The translations under genes were made by a program, and so were the position numbers. DNA of 64,000 bases from positions 62,001-126,000 of the forward strand of contig NZ_BNBV01000012.1 of NCBI RefSeq assembly GCF_014656135.1, given 5' to 3'. The notes under the pieces are model-generated. The model was not told the DNA's origin. It did no database searches and saw only the letters and a list, made by a program, of their open reading frames with translations. This stretch comes from Streptomyces thermodiastaticus (GTDB lineage: Bacteria > Actinomycetota > Actinomycetes > Streptomycetales > Streptomycetaceae). Each line of letters begins with the position of its first letter. The stretch's first letter is position 1. Positions 35,473-43,774 of the stretch are shown here, piece after piece.

Positions 35473-35961
35473 ATGGACCGCGGGACGGTCGGCAGCGCAC
35501 AGTCGGGCCGGCTTCTGGTGGAGGTGCGGCAAGAGGGCTCCAGCGCTGTCGTGACACCGGCGGGCGAGCTGGACCATCACACGGCGGACCTGCTGCGCGT
35601 GCCGCTCGAGGAGTGTCTCGCCAAGGGGCGCTCGCGACTGGTGGTCGACTGCTCGCGCCTGGAGTTCTGCGACTCCACGGGGCTGAACGTGCTGTTGGGG
35701 GCGCGGCTGAAGGCGGAGGCCGCCGGAGGGGGTGTGCATCTGGCCGCCATGCGGCCGGTGGTCGCCCGCGTCTTCGAGATCACCGGGGCGGGAGCGGTCT
35801 TCGGTGTCTACGACACGCTGGAGGCCGCACTGGCCGGCGGACGCGGTGACGCCGGGGACGCCGGCGGGACCTCGGACACCTCGGACACCGGCGGGGAGAC
35901 GGCCGACGGCGACCGGTCCGGCGAGGGCGGCACGGCCCCCGGGCCCGGCGCGTCCGGGTGA
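35473..35961 (+). CDS. STAS-domain anti-anti-sigma factor
   Basis: A 162-residue SpoIIAA/RsbV-type antagonist. The STAS domain spans about 13-115: SAVVTPAGELDHHTADLLRVPL, then LVVDCSRLEFCDSTGLNVLLGARL, where Ser68 is the expected phosphorylation site in DSTGLN. An acidic, Gly/Asp/Thr-rich tail of ~45 residues follows. Unphosphorylated STAS proteins bind the kinase-type anti-sigma factor and free the sigma factor. It is divergent from the sigma gene and precedes the HATPase gene in the same direction, a complete partner-switching set. Confidence 0.9.
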   Translation: MDRGTVGSAQSGRLLVEVRQEGSSAVVTPAGELDHHTADLLRVPLEECLAKGRSRLVVDCSRLEFCDSTGLNVLLGARLKAEAAGGGVHLAAMRPVVARVFEITGAGAVFGVYDTLEAALAGGRGDAGDAGGTSDTSDTGGETADGDRSGEGGTAPGPGASG

Positions 35962-36209
35962 CCGGCCCGTGCGGTCGCGGCCGGTGACCGCCCGCCCTCG
36001 GGCGCGGGCGCGGAAAACGGGGGTGTTCCACCGGGGCTGTCGGGCAGGAGTCATCCTGTGCGGAACGGCTCGCGCCCCCTGGACGGACGACGGATCCCCG
36101 CGGCCGCGGATCCGGGTGAATCGGCGCACAGCCGCCTCCCGGCGGGAGCCGGCAGGCCCCCGAACGGCGTGTGTACGGGCGTACCGACGCTGTACGTGTG
36201 TAGTGACGT

Positions 36210-36240
36210 GTGAATCGTGAACTGGTGAATCGGTGAGGTG
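36210..36240. repeat. Short direct repeat before the anti-sigma gene
   Basis: GTGAATCG occurs at 36210-36217 and 36225-36232 as part of two ~15-bp near-identical units (GTGAATCGTGAACTG and GTGAATCGGTGAGGT), immediately upstream of the start codon at 36249. Confidence 0.5.
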
Positions 36241-36248
36241 AAGCGCTG

Positions 36249-36797
36249 ATGAGCACCACCCGGCCCTACTCGCCGGGCGACCGCGGCCCGGAGCCCAGCG
36301 GCGCTTCCGGGGTGCCCGAGCCGTCCCCGCCGGCGTTCGTGGCGTCCGCGCAGGACGCGACGGCGGTGCCGGGAATCGCGCCGGGCAGTCGCCAGGTCCG
36401 CAGGCTGAGCTTCGACGGCGAGAGCGGCGTCGTGCCGCTCGCCCGCGACTTCACCCGTCAGGCGCTGTACGCCTGGGGCTGGCTGCCCGCGTCGACCGCC
36501 GACCGGCGGGCCGCCGCCGAGGACGTGCTCCTGGTCGTCTCCGAACTGGTCACCAACGCCTGCCTGCACGCCGAGGGGCCGGACGAGCTGGAGATCTCCT
36601 GCGACGACAAGGCGATCCGCATCGAGGTCTCCGACCGCGGCGCCGGACAGCCGGCGCCCCGCACCCCGCACCGCGCCGGCCGCCCCGGCGGCCACGGCAT
36701 GTTCATCGTCCAGCGGCTGTGCCTGGACTGGGGCGTCGTCCGCGTTCCCGGTGTGGCCGGCAAGAAGGTCTGGGCGACGCTCGGCGCCCCCGCGTAG
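36249..36797 (+). CDS. HATPase-domain anti-sigma factor (serine kinase type)
   Basis: A 182-residue GHKL ATPase of the RsbW/SpoIIAB class, binding a sigma factor and phosphorylating a STAS partner. After a ~50-residue disordered N-terminus comes the N-box ELVTNACLHAEG (Asn103), the G1 box EVSDRGAG near 125-132 and the G2 box GGHGMFIVQRL near 142-152. The C-terminal strand KVWATLGAPA ends it. It lies 287 bases after the STAS gene and has its own repeat-rich leader, so it may have a separate promoter. The 36815-36853 hairpin ends it. Confidence 0.88.
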   Translation: MSTTRPYSPGDRGPEPSGASGVPEPSPPAFVASAQDATAVPGIAPGSRQVRRLSFDGESGVVPLARDFTRQALYAWGWLPASTADRRAAAEDVLLVVSELVTNACLHAEGPDELEISCDDKAIRIEVSDRGAGQPAPRTPHRAGRPGGHGMFIVQRLCLDWGVVRVPGVAGKKVWATLGAPA

Positions 36798-36814
36798 CAC
36801 CCGCACAAGCCCCC

Positions 36815-36853
36815 CGCGCCGCCCGCCCCGCTCCGGCCGGGGCGGGCGGCGCG
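36815..36853 (+). terminator. Terminator after the anti-sigma gene
   Basis: A perfect 16-bp GC stem (CGCGCCGCCCGCCCCG, 36815-36830, with 36838-36853) and 7-base loop, 18 bases past the stop codon. Confidence 0.88.
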
Positions 36854-36898
36854 CTGCTGCGGCGGCCGGCGTTCCGCGGCATGCGGCCGGGACGCAAC

Positions 36899-36935
36899 GA
36901 GGCCCCCGCCGTCCTCGGACGGACGCGGGGGCCTC
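36899..36935 (-). terminator. Terminator of the peptide transporter gene
   Basis: An 11-bp stem (GAGGCCCCCGC, 36899-36909, with 36925-36935) lies 23 bases beyond the leftward transporter stop codon. Confidence 0.8.
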
Positions 36936-36957
36936 GGGGTACGGAAGGGGGCGGACG

Positions 36958-38454
36958 TCAGCGCACGTCGCCCATGAGGGTCTTGACCTTGGAGCGGTAC
37001 ATCCACACGGCCAGACCCGCGACGACCGCCAGGAAGGCCTCCAGGGCCACGATGCCCCTGGTGTTGAGGTCGACCCCGGCGGTGGAGAGCAGACCGGTCG
37101 TGGCGTCACCGGCGGTGACGGCGAGGAACCAGACACCCATCATCTGCGAGGCGTACTTCGCGGGCGCCATCTTCGTGGTGACGGACAGGCCGACCGGCGA
37201 CAGGGTCAGCTCGCCGACGGTCTGCACGAAGTAGATGCCCACCAGCCACAGGGCGGCGGCCTTGTGGCCGCCGTCGGCGATCGCCAGCGGGGCCAGGAAG
37301 AGGAAGAAGGAGGCGCCGATGAGCACGAGGCCCATCGCGAACTTCACCGCGGTGCTCGGCTCCTTGCCGCGGCGGGCCAGCGCGAGCCACAGCCAGGCGA
37401 AGACCGGCGCGAGCGCCATGATCATGACCGGGTTGACCGACTGGTACCAGGAGACCGGGAAGTCCCAGCCGAAGATGCTGTTGTCGGCCGACTTCTCGGC
37501 GAACAGCGACACCGTCGAGCCGCCCTGGTCGTAGATCATCCAGAACACCGCGGCGGCCACGAAGAACCAGATGTAGGCGGTCATCTTCGACTGCTCGGTG
37601 CTGTCCAGATCCTTGTCCCGCTTGATCCGCACCAGGACCATGACCGGGATGAGCAGGCCGGCGATGGTGATCGGGACCAGCACCCAGTTCAGGGTGTAGA
37701 CGCCGGAGAAGCCCACGATCGCGTAGAAGATCACGGCGACGGCCGCCCACAGCGCGGACTTGCGCAGCGTGGCCTTCTTCTCCTCGGCGGACAGCGGCGT
37801 CGGGACGACGTCCGAGCGCGGGTCCAGGTAGCGGGAGCCGAGCAGGAACTGGGCCAGACCCACACCCATGCCGAGCGCGGCCAGGGCGAAGCCGATGTGC
37901 CAGTTCACGTTCTCGCCGATGGTGCCGATGATCAGCGGCGCGGCGAAGGCACCGAGGTTGATGCCGATGTAGAAGATCGTGAAGCCGCCGTCCCGGCGCG
38001 GGTCGTCGGCACCCTTGTACAGGTGGCCGACCATCGTGGAGATGTTGGCCTTCAGCAGGCCGGAGCCGATCGCGACCAGGCCCAGGCCGGCGAAGAAGCT
38101 GCCGGCCCACGGCAGGGCCAGCGTCAGGTGACCGAGCATGATCACCGTGCCGGCGACCGCCACGGTCTTGCGGGGGCCCAGGACCCGGTCGGCGAACCAG
38201 CCGCCCGGCATGGCCAGCAGGTACACGAGCGACAGGTAGACCGAGTAGATCGCGGTCGCGCTGGCCGCACTCATGTGCAGGCCGCCCGGCGCCACCAGAT
38301 ACAGCGGGAGCAGAGCCTTCATGCCGTAGTAGGAGAAGCGCTCCCACATCTCGGTCATGAAGAGGGTGGCCAGGCCGCGGGGGTGGCCGAAGAAGGTCTT
38401 CTCGGAACCGGGGGTGCCCGGCAGAACCGAGTCCTTCGTCAGGCTGGACGCCAT
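36958..38454 (-). CDS. Proton-dependent oligopeptide transporter (POT/PTR2 family)
   Basis: A 498-residue MFS-type symporter importing di- and tripeptides, with 12-14 membrane helices. The family signature in helix 1 is present as TEMWERFSYYGMKALLPLYL, equivalent to the ExxERFxYY proton-coupling motif. GGWFADRVLGPRKTV is motif A and FTIFYIGINLGAFAAPLI is the PTR2 signature region. Length matches bacterial DtpT types. The ATG at 38454 is clear (MASSLTKDSV), preceded in transcript sense by GCAAGGAAC. A long GC-rich leader with a 14-bp palindrome lies upstream. Confidence 0.94.
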   Translation of the reverse strand: MASSLTKDSVLPGTPGSEKTFFGHPRGLATLFMTEMWERFSYYGMKALLPLYLVAPGGLHMSAASATAIYSVYLSLVYLLAMPGGWFADRVLGPRKTVAVAGTVIMLGHLTLALPWAGSFFAGLGLVAIGSGLLKANISTMVGHLYKGADDPRRDGGFTIFYIGINLGAFAAPLIIGTIGENVNWHIGFALAALGMGVGLAQFLLGSRYLDPRSDVVPTPLSAEEKKATLRKSALWAAVAVIFYAIVGFSGVYTLNWVLVPITIAGLLIPVMVLVRIKRDKDLDSTEQSKMTAYIWFFVAAAVFWMIYDQGGSTVSLFAEKSADNSIFGWDFPVSWYQSVNPVMIMALAPVFAWLWLALARRGKEPSTAVKFAMGLVLIGASFFLFLAPLAIADGGHKAAALWLVGIYFVQTVGELTLSPVGLSVTTKMAPAKYASQMMGVWFLAVTAGDATTGLLSTAGVDLNTRGIVALEAFLAVVAGLAVWMYRSKVKTLMGDVR

Positions 38455-38786
38455 GGTCGTTCCTTGCTGCTCGGGACGCGCCGCGAGCCGGTACGCGCCC
38501 GGTGGGGGGACAGCCGGCACCGGCTGGACCGCCGCCCACCCCACGCCCGAGGGGAGCCCGCCCCGGGTCGCGGGACGGAGGACGCCGGCCACCGGGATCC
38601 ACACCTGACCCGGCGCGTCGCGCCCGGTCAGGCCCGGCCCTAGGTCATTGCTTGCTGGGCCGGACGGGCCGGCCCCGCACACAAAAGGGACCCTCGGCGT
38701 CGTCGGCGAGCGCCAAAGGTCCCCTGCGTGCTACAGGCGTTCACGTCACCATACGGCAGGACACGGCCGGAAAAGGAGGACTTGAG
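38455..38786. other. 332-bp non-coding stretch upstream of the peptide transporter
   Basis: It holds the near-perfect palindrome at 38604-38632, an AT-rich patch ACACAAAAGGG near 38680, and a 6-bp GGGACC/GGTCCC pair (38687-38692, 38718-38723). No gene seen. Confidence 0.55.
38604..38632. repeat. Palindrome in the transporter upstream region
   Basis: CCTGACCCGGCGCG (38604-38617) and CGCGCCCGGTCAGG (38619-38632) pair at 13 of 14 positions around a single base. It is either a large operator or a cruciform/leader hairpin, 150 bases before the transporter start codon. Confidence 0.6.
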
Positions 38787-38945
38787 ATGCGGATCACATT
38801 GATCGCTGGAACCGCGGACGCCCGTGCGGAGGTGATCACCAGGATGGCACCGCATCGCCGCGCCGCGCCAGCCGAGCGGAGACGCCCGGCCCAGGTGCGC
38901 ACGAACCGGCTGGAAACCGGCGGCCGCGGACCGCCCGGAAGGTAA
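38787..38945 (+). CDS. Small basic protein, 52 residues, unknown
   Basis: A short frame with an unusually good ribosome site: AAAAGGAGG ends 7 bases before the ATG. The product begins MRITLIAGTADARAEVITRM, a hydrophobic start, and then becomes arginine- and proline-rich (15-plus basic residues in the last 35). No family is recognised. It runs toward the response regulator gene, which begins 68 bases later, so it could be a leader peptide or the first gene of that operon. The absence of any other reason for such a ribosome site supports it being real. Confidence 0.45.
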   Translation: MRITLIAGTADARAEVITRMAPHRRAAPAERRRPAQVRTNRLETGGRGPPGR

Positions 38946-39013
38946 GAGCCCGGGGCGCCTGTCACAGCGCCGCACACCCCCGGCGGACTGCACGAGCGGA
39001 CTACCATCGCCTC

Positions 39014-39691
39014 ATGACCCGTGTACTGCTCGCCGAGGACGACGCGTCCATCTCGGAGCCGCTGGCCCGCGCACTGCGCCGGGAAGGTTACGAGGTCGAG
39101 GTACGTGAGGACGGACCCACCGCGCTCGACGCAGGAATGCAGGGCGGTGTGGACCTGGTCGTGCTGGACCTCGGTCTGCCCGGTATGGACGGACTGGAGG
39201 TCGCCCGCCGGCTGCGAGCCGACGGTCACACCGTGCCCATCCTGATCCTGACCGCGCGCGCCGACGAGGTGGACACCGTCGTCGGCCTGGACGCGGGCGC
39301 CGACGACTACGTCACCAAGCCGTTCCGGCTGGCCGAGCTGCTGGCGCGGGTGCGGGCCCTGCTGCGGCGCGGGGCCACGGAGCCGCAGCAGCCGCCCGCC
39401 ACCCACGGTGTACGCATCGACGTCGAGTCCCACCGGGCCTGGATGGGCGACGAGGAGCTGCAGCTCACCGCGAAGGAGTTCGACCTGCTGCGAGTCCTGG
39501 TGCGGGACGCCGGCCGGGTCGTCACCCGCGAGCAGCTGATGCGCGAGGTCTGGGACACCACCTGGTGGTCGTCGACCAAGACCCTCGACATGCACATCTC
39601 CTGGCTGCGCAAGAAGCTCGGCGACGACGCCGCGAACCCCCGCTACATCGCGACCGTGCGCGGCGTGGGTTTCCGTTTCGAGAAGAACTGA
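39014..39691 (+). CDS. OmpR/PhoB-family response regulator
   Basis: A 225-residue two-component regulator. The receiver domain (1-118) has acidic Asp9/Asp10, phospho-acceptor Asp52 in VLDLGLPGMDGLEV and Lys102 in YVTKPFRLAELLARV. The C-terminal winged helix (about 130-225) includes LTAKEFDLLRVLVRDAGRVV and the recognition helix region STKTLDMHISWLRKKLGDD. It precedes its sensor kinase by 219 bases, unusually far for such a pair, because a tandem repeat array lies between them. The signal is unknown. Confidence 0.95.
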   Translation: MTRVLLAEDDASISEPLARALRREGYEVEVREDGPTALDAGMQGGVDLVVLDLGLPGMDGLEVARRLRADGHTVPILILTARADEVDTVVGLDAGADDYVTKPFRLAELLARVRALLRRGATEPQQPPATHGVRIDVESHRAWMGDEELQLTAKEFDLLRVLVRDAGRVVTREQLMREVWDTTWWSSTKTLDMHISWLRKKLGDDAANPRYIATVRGVGFRFEKN

Positions 39692-39698
39692 TCGTCAA

Positions 39699-39834
39699 GA
39701 GCCGATCGTCGCGGGACGACCCGCTCCGAGATGAGCCGATCGTCGCGGGACGACCCGCTCCGAGATGAGCCGATCGTCGCGGGACGACCCGCTCCCGGAA
39801 GAGCCGGTCGTCACAAGACGACCCGCGCCAGTCA
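39699..39834. repeat. Tandem array of four 34-bp units between regulator and kinase
   Basis: Units start at 39699, 39733, 39767 and 39801. The first two are identical, the third differs at its end and the fourth is diverged. Each begins GAGCCGATCGTCGCGGGACG and contains the small hairpin TCGTC-GCGG-GACGA. The array begins 8 bases after the regulator stop codon and fills most of the gap to the kinase gene at 39911. Confidence 0.92.
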
Positions 39835-39910
39835 GGCGGGCCCCGGCCGCATCGTCCCGGGGCCCCACCCCCACCCCGGGCCGCCCGGGACCCGAGCCAG
39901 GTAAGAAGTC

Positions 39911-41188
39911 ATGCGCCGCCGACTGATCCAGTCCACGCTCGCCGTGGTGCTCGTGGTGATCGCCGTCTTCGGCGGCTCCCTGGTGCTCGTGGAGACCCGG
40001 ACGATCAGCAACAGCGCCCAGGAGCGGGTCGACTCCGAGGCGCTGCGGCTGGCCAGCATCGTCGACAGCCGGCTGCTGGGCGACCAGAGTGTCGACGCGG
40101 ACGCCCTGAGCGGCCAGGTCGCCCCGGGCCAGTACGCGGTGATCGGCATCGCCGGGCAGAAGCCGATCAAGGTCGGCACCGAGCCGTCCGGGGACGTCAT
40201 CCACGCCACCGCCACGGGCGAGCAGGGCGAGACCGTCCGGGTCGAGGAGCCGCGTTCCGTGATCACCCGTGAGGTCGGCCGGACCCTGCTGATCATCGGT
40301 CTGGTGGCGCTGCTGGCGGTGGTGGCGGCGGTGCTGCTCGCCGTCCGCCAGGCCAACCGGCTGGCCTCCCCGCTGACCGATCTCGCCGAGACCGCCGAGC
40401 GCCTCGGCTCGGGCGACCCGCGGCCCCGCCACAAGCGGTACGGCGTCCCCGAGCTGGACCGGGTCGCCGACGTGCTGGACCGTTCCGCCGAGCGCATCGC
40501 CCGCATGCTGACCGCGGAGCGGCGGCTGGCCGCCGACGCCTCCCACCAGCTGCGCACCCCGCTGACCGCCCTGTCGATGCGACTGGAGGAGATCACCCTC
40601 ACCGACGACCTGCACACGGTGAAGGAGGAGGCGAACGTCGCCCTCACCCAGGTCGAACGGCTGACGGACGTGGTGGAGCGCCTGCTGACGAACTCCCGCG
40701 ACCCGCGCACCGGCTCCGCCGTCTCCTTCGACCTGGACGAGGTCATCCAGCAGCAGATCGCCGAGTGGCGCCCCGCCTACCGCAGCGCCGGGCGTGCCAT
40801 CGTCAGCTCCGGAAAGCGGCATCTGCAGGCCGTGGGCACGCCGGGCGCGGTGGCCCAGGTGCTGGCGGCCCTGATCGAGAACTCGCTCATGCACGGCGGC
40901 GGCACGGTGGCGCTGCGCACCCGCGTGACCGGCAACCAGGCGGTCGTCGAGGTCACCGACGAGGGCCCCGGCGTCCCCGCCGACCTGGGCGCGCGCATCT
41001 TCGAGCGCACGATCAGCGGCCGCAACTCCACGGGCATCGGGCTGGCCGTCGCGCGGGACCTGGCGGAGGCCGACGGGGGCCGGCTGGAGCTGCTGCAGTC
41101 CAAGCCGCCGGTGTTCGGGCTGTTCCTGTCCCGGACCCAGCCGCCGAAGAAGCCCGGCGAGGCGGAGGACGGCCGGACGGTGCGCTGA
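39911..41188 (+). CDS. Two-component sensor histidine kinase
   Basis: A 425-residue membrane kinase. Helix 1 (about 7-27) and helix 2 (125-145) bracket a ~95-residue extracytoplasmic sensor domain of no recognised type. A HAMP segment follows, then the dimerisation box with His212 in DASHQLRTPLTAL. The ATPase domain has the N-box ALIENSLMHGGG, the G1 box DEGPGVP and the G2 box GRNSTGIGLAVARDLAEADG. It partners the response regulator upstream. The ATG at 39911 has AGGTAAG ahead of it. The C-terminal tail (PPKKPGEAEDG) is unstructured. Confidence 0.94.
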   Translation: MRRRLIQSTLAVVLVVIAVFGGSLVLVETRTISNSAQERVDSEALRLASIVDSRLLGDQSVDADALSGQVAPGQYAVIGIAGQKPIKVGTEPSGDVIHATATGEQGETVRVEEPRSVITREVGRTLLIIGLVALLAVVAAVLLAVRQANRLASPLTDLAETAERLGSGDPRPRHKRYGVPELDRVADVLDRSAERIARMLTAERRLAADASHQLRTPLTALSMRLEEITLTDDLHTVKEEANVALTQVERLTDVVERLLTNSRDPRTGSAVSFDLDEVIQQQIAEWRPAYRSAGRAIVSSGKRHLQAVGTPGAVAQVLAALIENSLMHGGGTVALRTRVTGNQAVVEVTDEGPGVPADLGARIFERTISGRNSTGIGLAVARDLAEADGGRLELLQSKPPVFGLFLSRTQPPKKPGEAEDGRTVR

Positions 41189-41204
41189 GGCCGCCCGGCC
41201 CGGG

Positions 41205-41861
41205 TCAGCGCCCGGCCCGCGCCCCGGCCCGTTTCGGCTCCGAGCGCAGCGGTGTCCCGGTCTCGCCGGAGGCGGCCTGGCCGCGCGGCAGGGTGCGGAA
41301 GACCCAGGTGCGGTAGGACCAGAACCGGAACAGGGTCGCAATGCCGATGCCGAGGAACTTGAAGACGTTGCTCTGCAGCGGGCTGTCCCAGCCGAAACCG
41401 TACGTCGCCAGGTACAGCACCCCGTTCTCGATCACCAGACCGGCCGCGCTGAACAGCAGGAACAGTGTCATCTCCCGGGTACGGCCGCTCTTGTCCCGGT
41501 CCCGGTAGGTGAAGTAACGCAGCCCGAGGTAGTTGAAGCAGATCGACACCACGGTCGCGATGACGCTGGCCCGCACCACCTGCAGGTCGGTCACGTGCCG
41601 CACGAGGTTGAACACGAGCAGGTTCACCAGCAGCCCGGCACCGCCGACCGCCCCGAACTTGACCGCCTCCTGCCACAGCCGGCCCACGCGGCGCCACACC
41701 GCGCCGCCGGGCGCCCGGCCCTGCCGGGTCTCACCGGCCGTCCGCGGGCTGTGGGCCGTGCGGGGTTGCTGGGGCGCCGGGGGCGCCGATCGGTGCCCCG
41801 AGGAACCACGTCCCATGGTCGTCCAGGCCCCCGTCCGGGTCGGTTGCGTCAACTCCGCCAT
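41205..41861 (-). CDS. GtrA-family membrane protein
   Basis: A 218-residue protein with four membrane helices of the GtrA/DPMS type, thought to flip or hold polyprenyl-linked sugars for cell-wall glycan modification. Motifs include VKFGAVGGAGLLVNLLVFNLV in helix 1, FNYLGLRYFTYR and the end FRFWSYRTWVFR, the typical last-helix signature. A proline-rich N-terminal ~70 residues is variable; the start at 41861 is a best guess, with 41816 as the alternative, since neither has a clear ribosome site. It is divergent from purK, a common actinobacterial neighbour. Confidence 0.87.
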   Translation of the reverse strand: MAELTQPTRTGAWTTMGRGSSGHRSAPPAPQQPRTAHSPRTAGETRQGRAPGGAVWRRVGRLWQEAVKFGAVGGAGLLVNLLVFNLVRHVTDLQVVRASVIATVVSICFNYLGLRYFTYRDRDKSGRTREMTLFLLFSAAGLVIENGVLYLATYGFGWDSPLQSNVFKFLGIGIATLFRFWSYRTWVFRTLPRGQAASGETGTPLRSEPKRAGARAGR

Positions 41862-42103
41862 GCTAACCAGCGGCCCGTCTCCTCGCCCGTGGACGGACGA
41901 TGCCCGGGGGACCCGGCCGGAAAGTGCCTGGAAGGGACAGGAAAGGGCCGCGGAAGACACCGGTGGGAATCCGGAAAGAGAAAGGCAAGAACCCGGACGA
42001 CAGCCGGGCGGAGCACGGACGGATCACCGCGGCCGGCCGGACGGGCACACGCCCTCGAAGGCGGGTGATCCGGCCATACCGGCGCGGCCGATACCCTGGG
42101 GGC
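41862..42103. other. Purine-rich divergent region between gtrA and purK
   Basis: The plus strand from about 41920 to 42000 is strongly purine-rich with repeated GGAAAG words, an asymmetry not seen elsewhere in the window. Promoters for both flanking genes must lie here. GATACCCT at 42090-42097 may be the purK -10 region, which would make its leader very short. Confidence 0.4.
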
Positions 42104-43243
42104 GTGACGTTCCCGGTAGTCGGCATGGTCGGCGGTGGCCAGCTCGCTCGTATGACCCACGAGGCGGGCATCCCGCTGGGCATCAGGTTCAGGCTTCTCA
42201 GCGACTCTCCCCAGGACTCCGCGGCTCAGGTCGTCAACGACGTCGTCGTCGGCGACTACCGCGATCTGGACACCCTGCGTGCCTTCGCGCGCGGCTGTGA
42301 CGTGATCACCTTCGATCACGAACACGTGCCCGCCGAGCACCTGCGTGCCCTGGAGGCGGACGGCGTCCCGGTGCGTCCCGGCCCGGACGCGCTGGTGCAC
42401 GCCCAGGACAAAGGGGTGATGCGCGCCCGGCTCGACGCGCTCGGCATCCCCTGCCCGCGGCACCGCATCGTGAGCGACCCCGCGGACGTGGCCGCGTTCG
42501 CCGCCGAGGGGGACGGCTTCCCCGTGGTCCTCAAGACCGTCCGCGGCGGCTACGACGGCAAGGGCGTGTGGGTGGTCCGCTCCGCGGAGGAGGCCGCCGA
42601 GCCGTTCAAGGCGGGCGTCGCGGTCCTCGCCGAGGAGAAGGTCGACTTCGTCCGGGAGCTGGCGGCCAACGTCGTCCGCTCCCCGCACGGCCAGGCCGTG
42701 GCCTACCCGGTCGTGGAGTCCCGGCAGGTGGACGGCGTGTGCGACACGGTGATCGCCCCCGCCCCCGGCCTGGACGAGGAGCTGGCCCTGCGGGCCGAGC
42801 AGATGGCCCTGACCATAGCCAAGGAGCTGGGCGTCATCGGCCACCTGGCCGTGGAGCTGTTCCAGACCCGTGACGGCCGCATCCTCGTCAACGAACTGGC
42901 GATGCGCCCGCACAACTCCGGTCACTGGACCATGGACGGCGCGGTCACCTCGCAGTTCGCCAACCACGTCCGCGCGGTCCTGGACCTGCCACTGGGCGAC
43001 CCGCGCCCGCGCGCGAAGTGGACCGTGATGGCCAACGTGCTCGGCGGCGACTACCCCGACATGTACTCCGCGTACCTGCACTGCATGGCCCGCGACCCCC
43101 AGCTGAAGATCCACATGTACGGCAAGGACGTGAAGCCCGGCCGCAAGGTCGGACACGTCAACACCTACGGCGACGACCTGGACGACGTGCTGGAGCGCGC
43201 GCGCCACGCAGCCGGCTACCTGAGAGGCACCATCACCGAATGA
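42104..43243 (+). CDS. purK: 5-(Carboxyamino)imidazole ribonucleotide synthase
   Basis: A 379-residue ATP-grasp enzyme converting AIR, bicarbonate and ATP to N5-CAIR in purine synthesis. The N-terminal segment [18 protein letters not shown] is the classic PurK start, and [17 protein letters not shown] is the ATP-grasp loop. [22 protein letters not shown] is the PurK signature near 255-280. GTG 42104 is chosen because the conserved strand begins immediately after it. Its stop overlaps the purE start (ATGA at 43240), so the two enzymes of the same substrate channel are coupled in translation. Confidence 0.95.
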   Translation: MTFPVVGMVGGGQLARMTHEAGIPLGIRFRLLSDSPQDSAAQVVNDVVVGDYRDLDTLRAFARGCDVITFDHEHVPAEHLRALEADGVPVRPGPDALVHAQDKGVMRARLDALGIPCPRHRIVSDPADVAAFAAEGDGFPVVLKTVRGGYDGKGVWVVRSAEEAAEPFKAGVAVLAEEKVDFVRELAANVVRSPHGQAVAYPVVESRQVDGVCDTVIAPAPGLDEELALRAEQMALTIAKELGVIGHLAVELFQTRDGRILVNELAMRPHNSGHWTMDGAVTSQFANHVRAVLDLPLGDPRPRAKWTVMANVLGGDYPDMYSAYLHCMARDPQLKIHMYGKDVKPGRKVGHVNTYGDDLDDVLERARHAAGYLRGTITE

Positions 43244-43770
43244 GCCCCGTTGTTGGCATTGTCATGGGGTCGGACTCCGACTGGCCCGTCATGGAGGCCG
43301 CCGCCAAGGCCCTCGACGAGTTCGAGATCGCCTACGAGGTCGACGTCGTCTCCGCGCACCGCATGCCGCGCGAGATGATCGCGTACGGCGAGCACGCCGC
43401 CGACCGCGGCCTGAAGGTGATCATCGCCGGTGCGGGCGGCGCCGCCCACCTGCCCGGCATGCTCGCCTCCGTCACGCCGCTGCCGGTCATCGGCGTGCCC
43501 GTGCCGCTGAAGCACCTGGACGGTTTGGACTCGCTGCTGTCGATCGTGCAGATGCCGGCCGGGGTGCCCGTGGCGACCGTCTCCGTCGGCGGCGCCCGCA
43601 ACGCCGGTCTGCTGGCCGCCCGCATCCTCGGCGCCCACGACGAGGACCTGCTCGGCCGGATGCGGGAGTTCCAGCAGGACCTCAACGACCAGGCCACGGA
43701 GAAGGGCAAGCGGCTGCGGGCCAAGGTCGACGGCGCGGCCGGCGGCTTCGGCTTCAACTCGGGGAAGTGA
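43240..43770 (+). CDS. purE: N5-carboxyaminoimidazole ribonucleotide mutase
   Basis: A 176-residue class I PurE moving the carboxyl of N5-CAIR to C4, the step after PurK. Motifs are [20 protein letters not shown] at the N-terminus, the catalytic His40 in [10 protein letters not shown], and [16 protein letters not shown] with PVIGVPVPL, forming the nucleotide site. The ATG overlaps the purK stop codon. A dipeptidase gene follows 4 bases later and may be cotranscribed although it is not a purine gene. Confidence 0.96.
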   Translation: MSPVVGIVMGSDSDWPVMEAAAKALDEFEIAYEVDVVSAHRMPREMIAYGEHAADRGLKVIIAGAGGAAHLPGMLASVTPLPVIGVPVPLKHLDGLDSLLSIVQMPAGVPVATVSVGGARNAGLLAARILGAHDEDLLGRMREFQQDLNDQATEKGKRLRAKVDGAAGGFGFNSGK

Positions 43771-43774
43771 CGCC

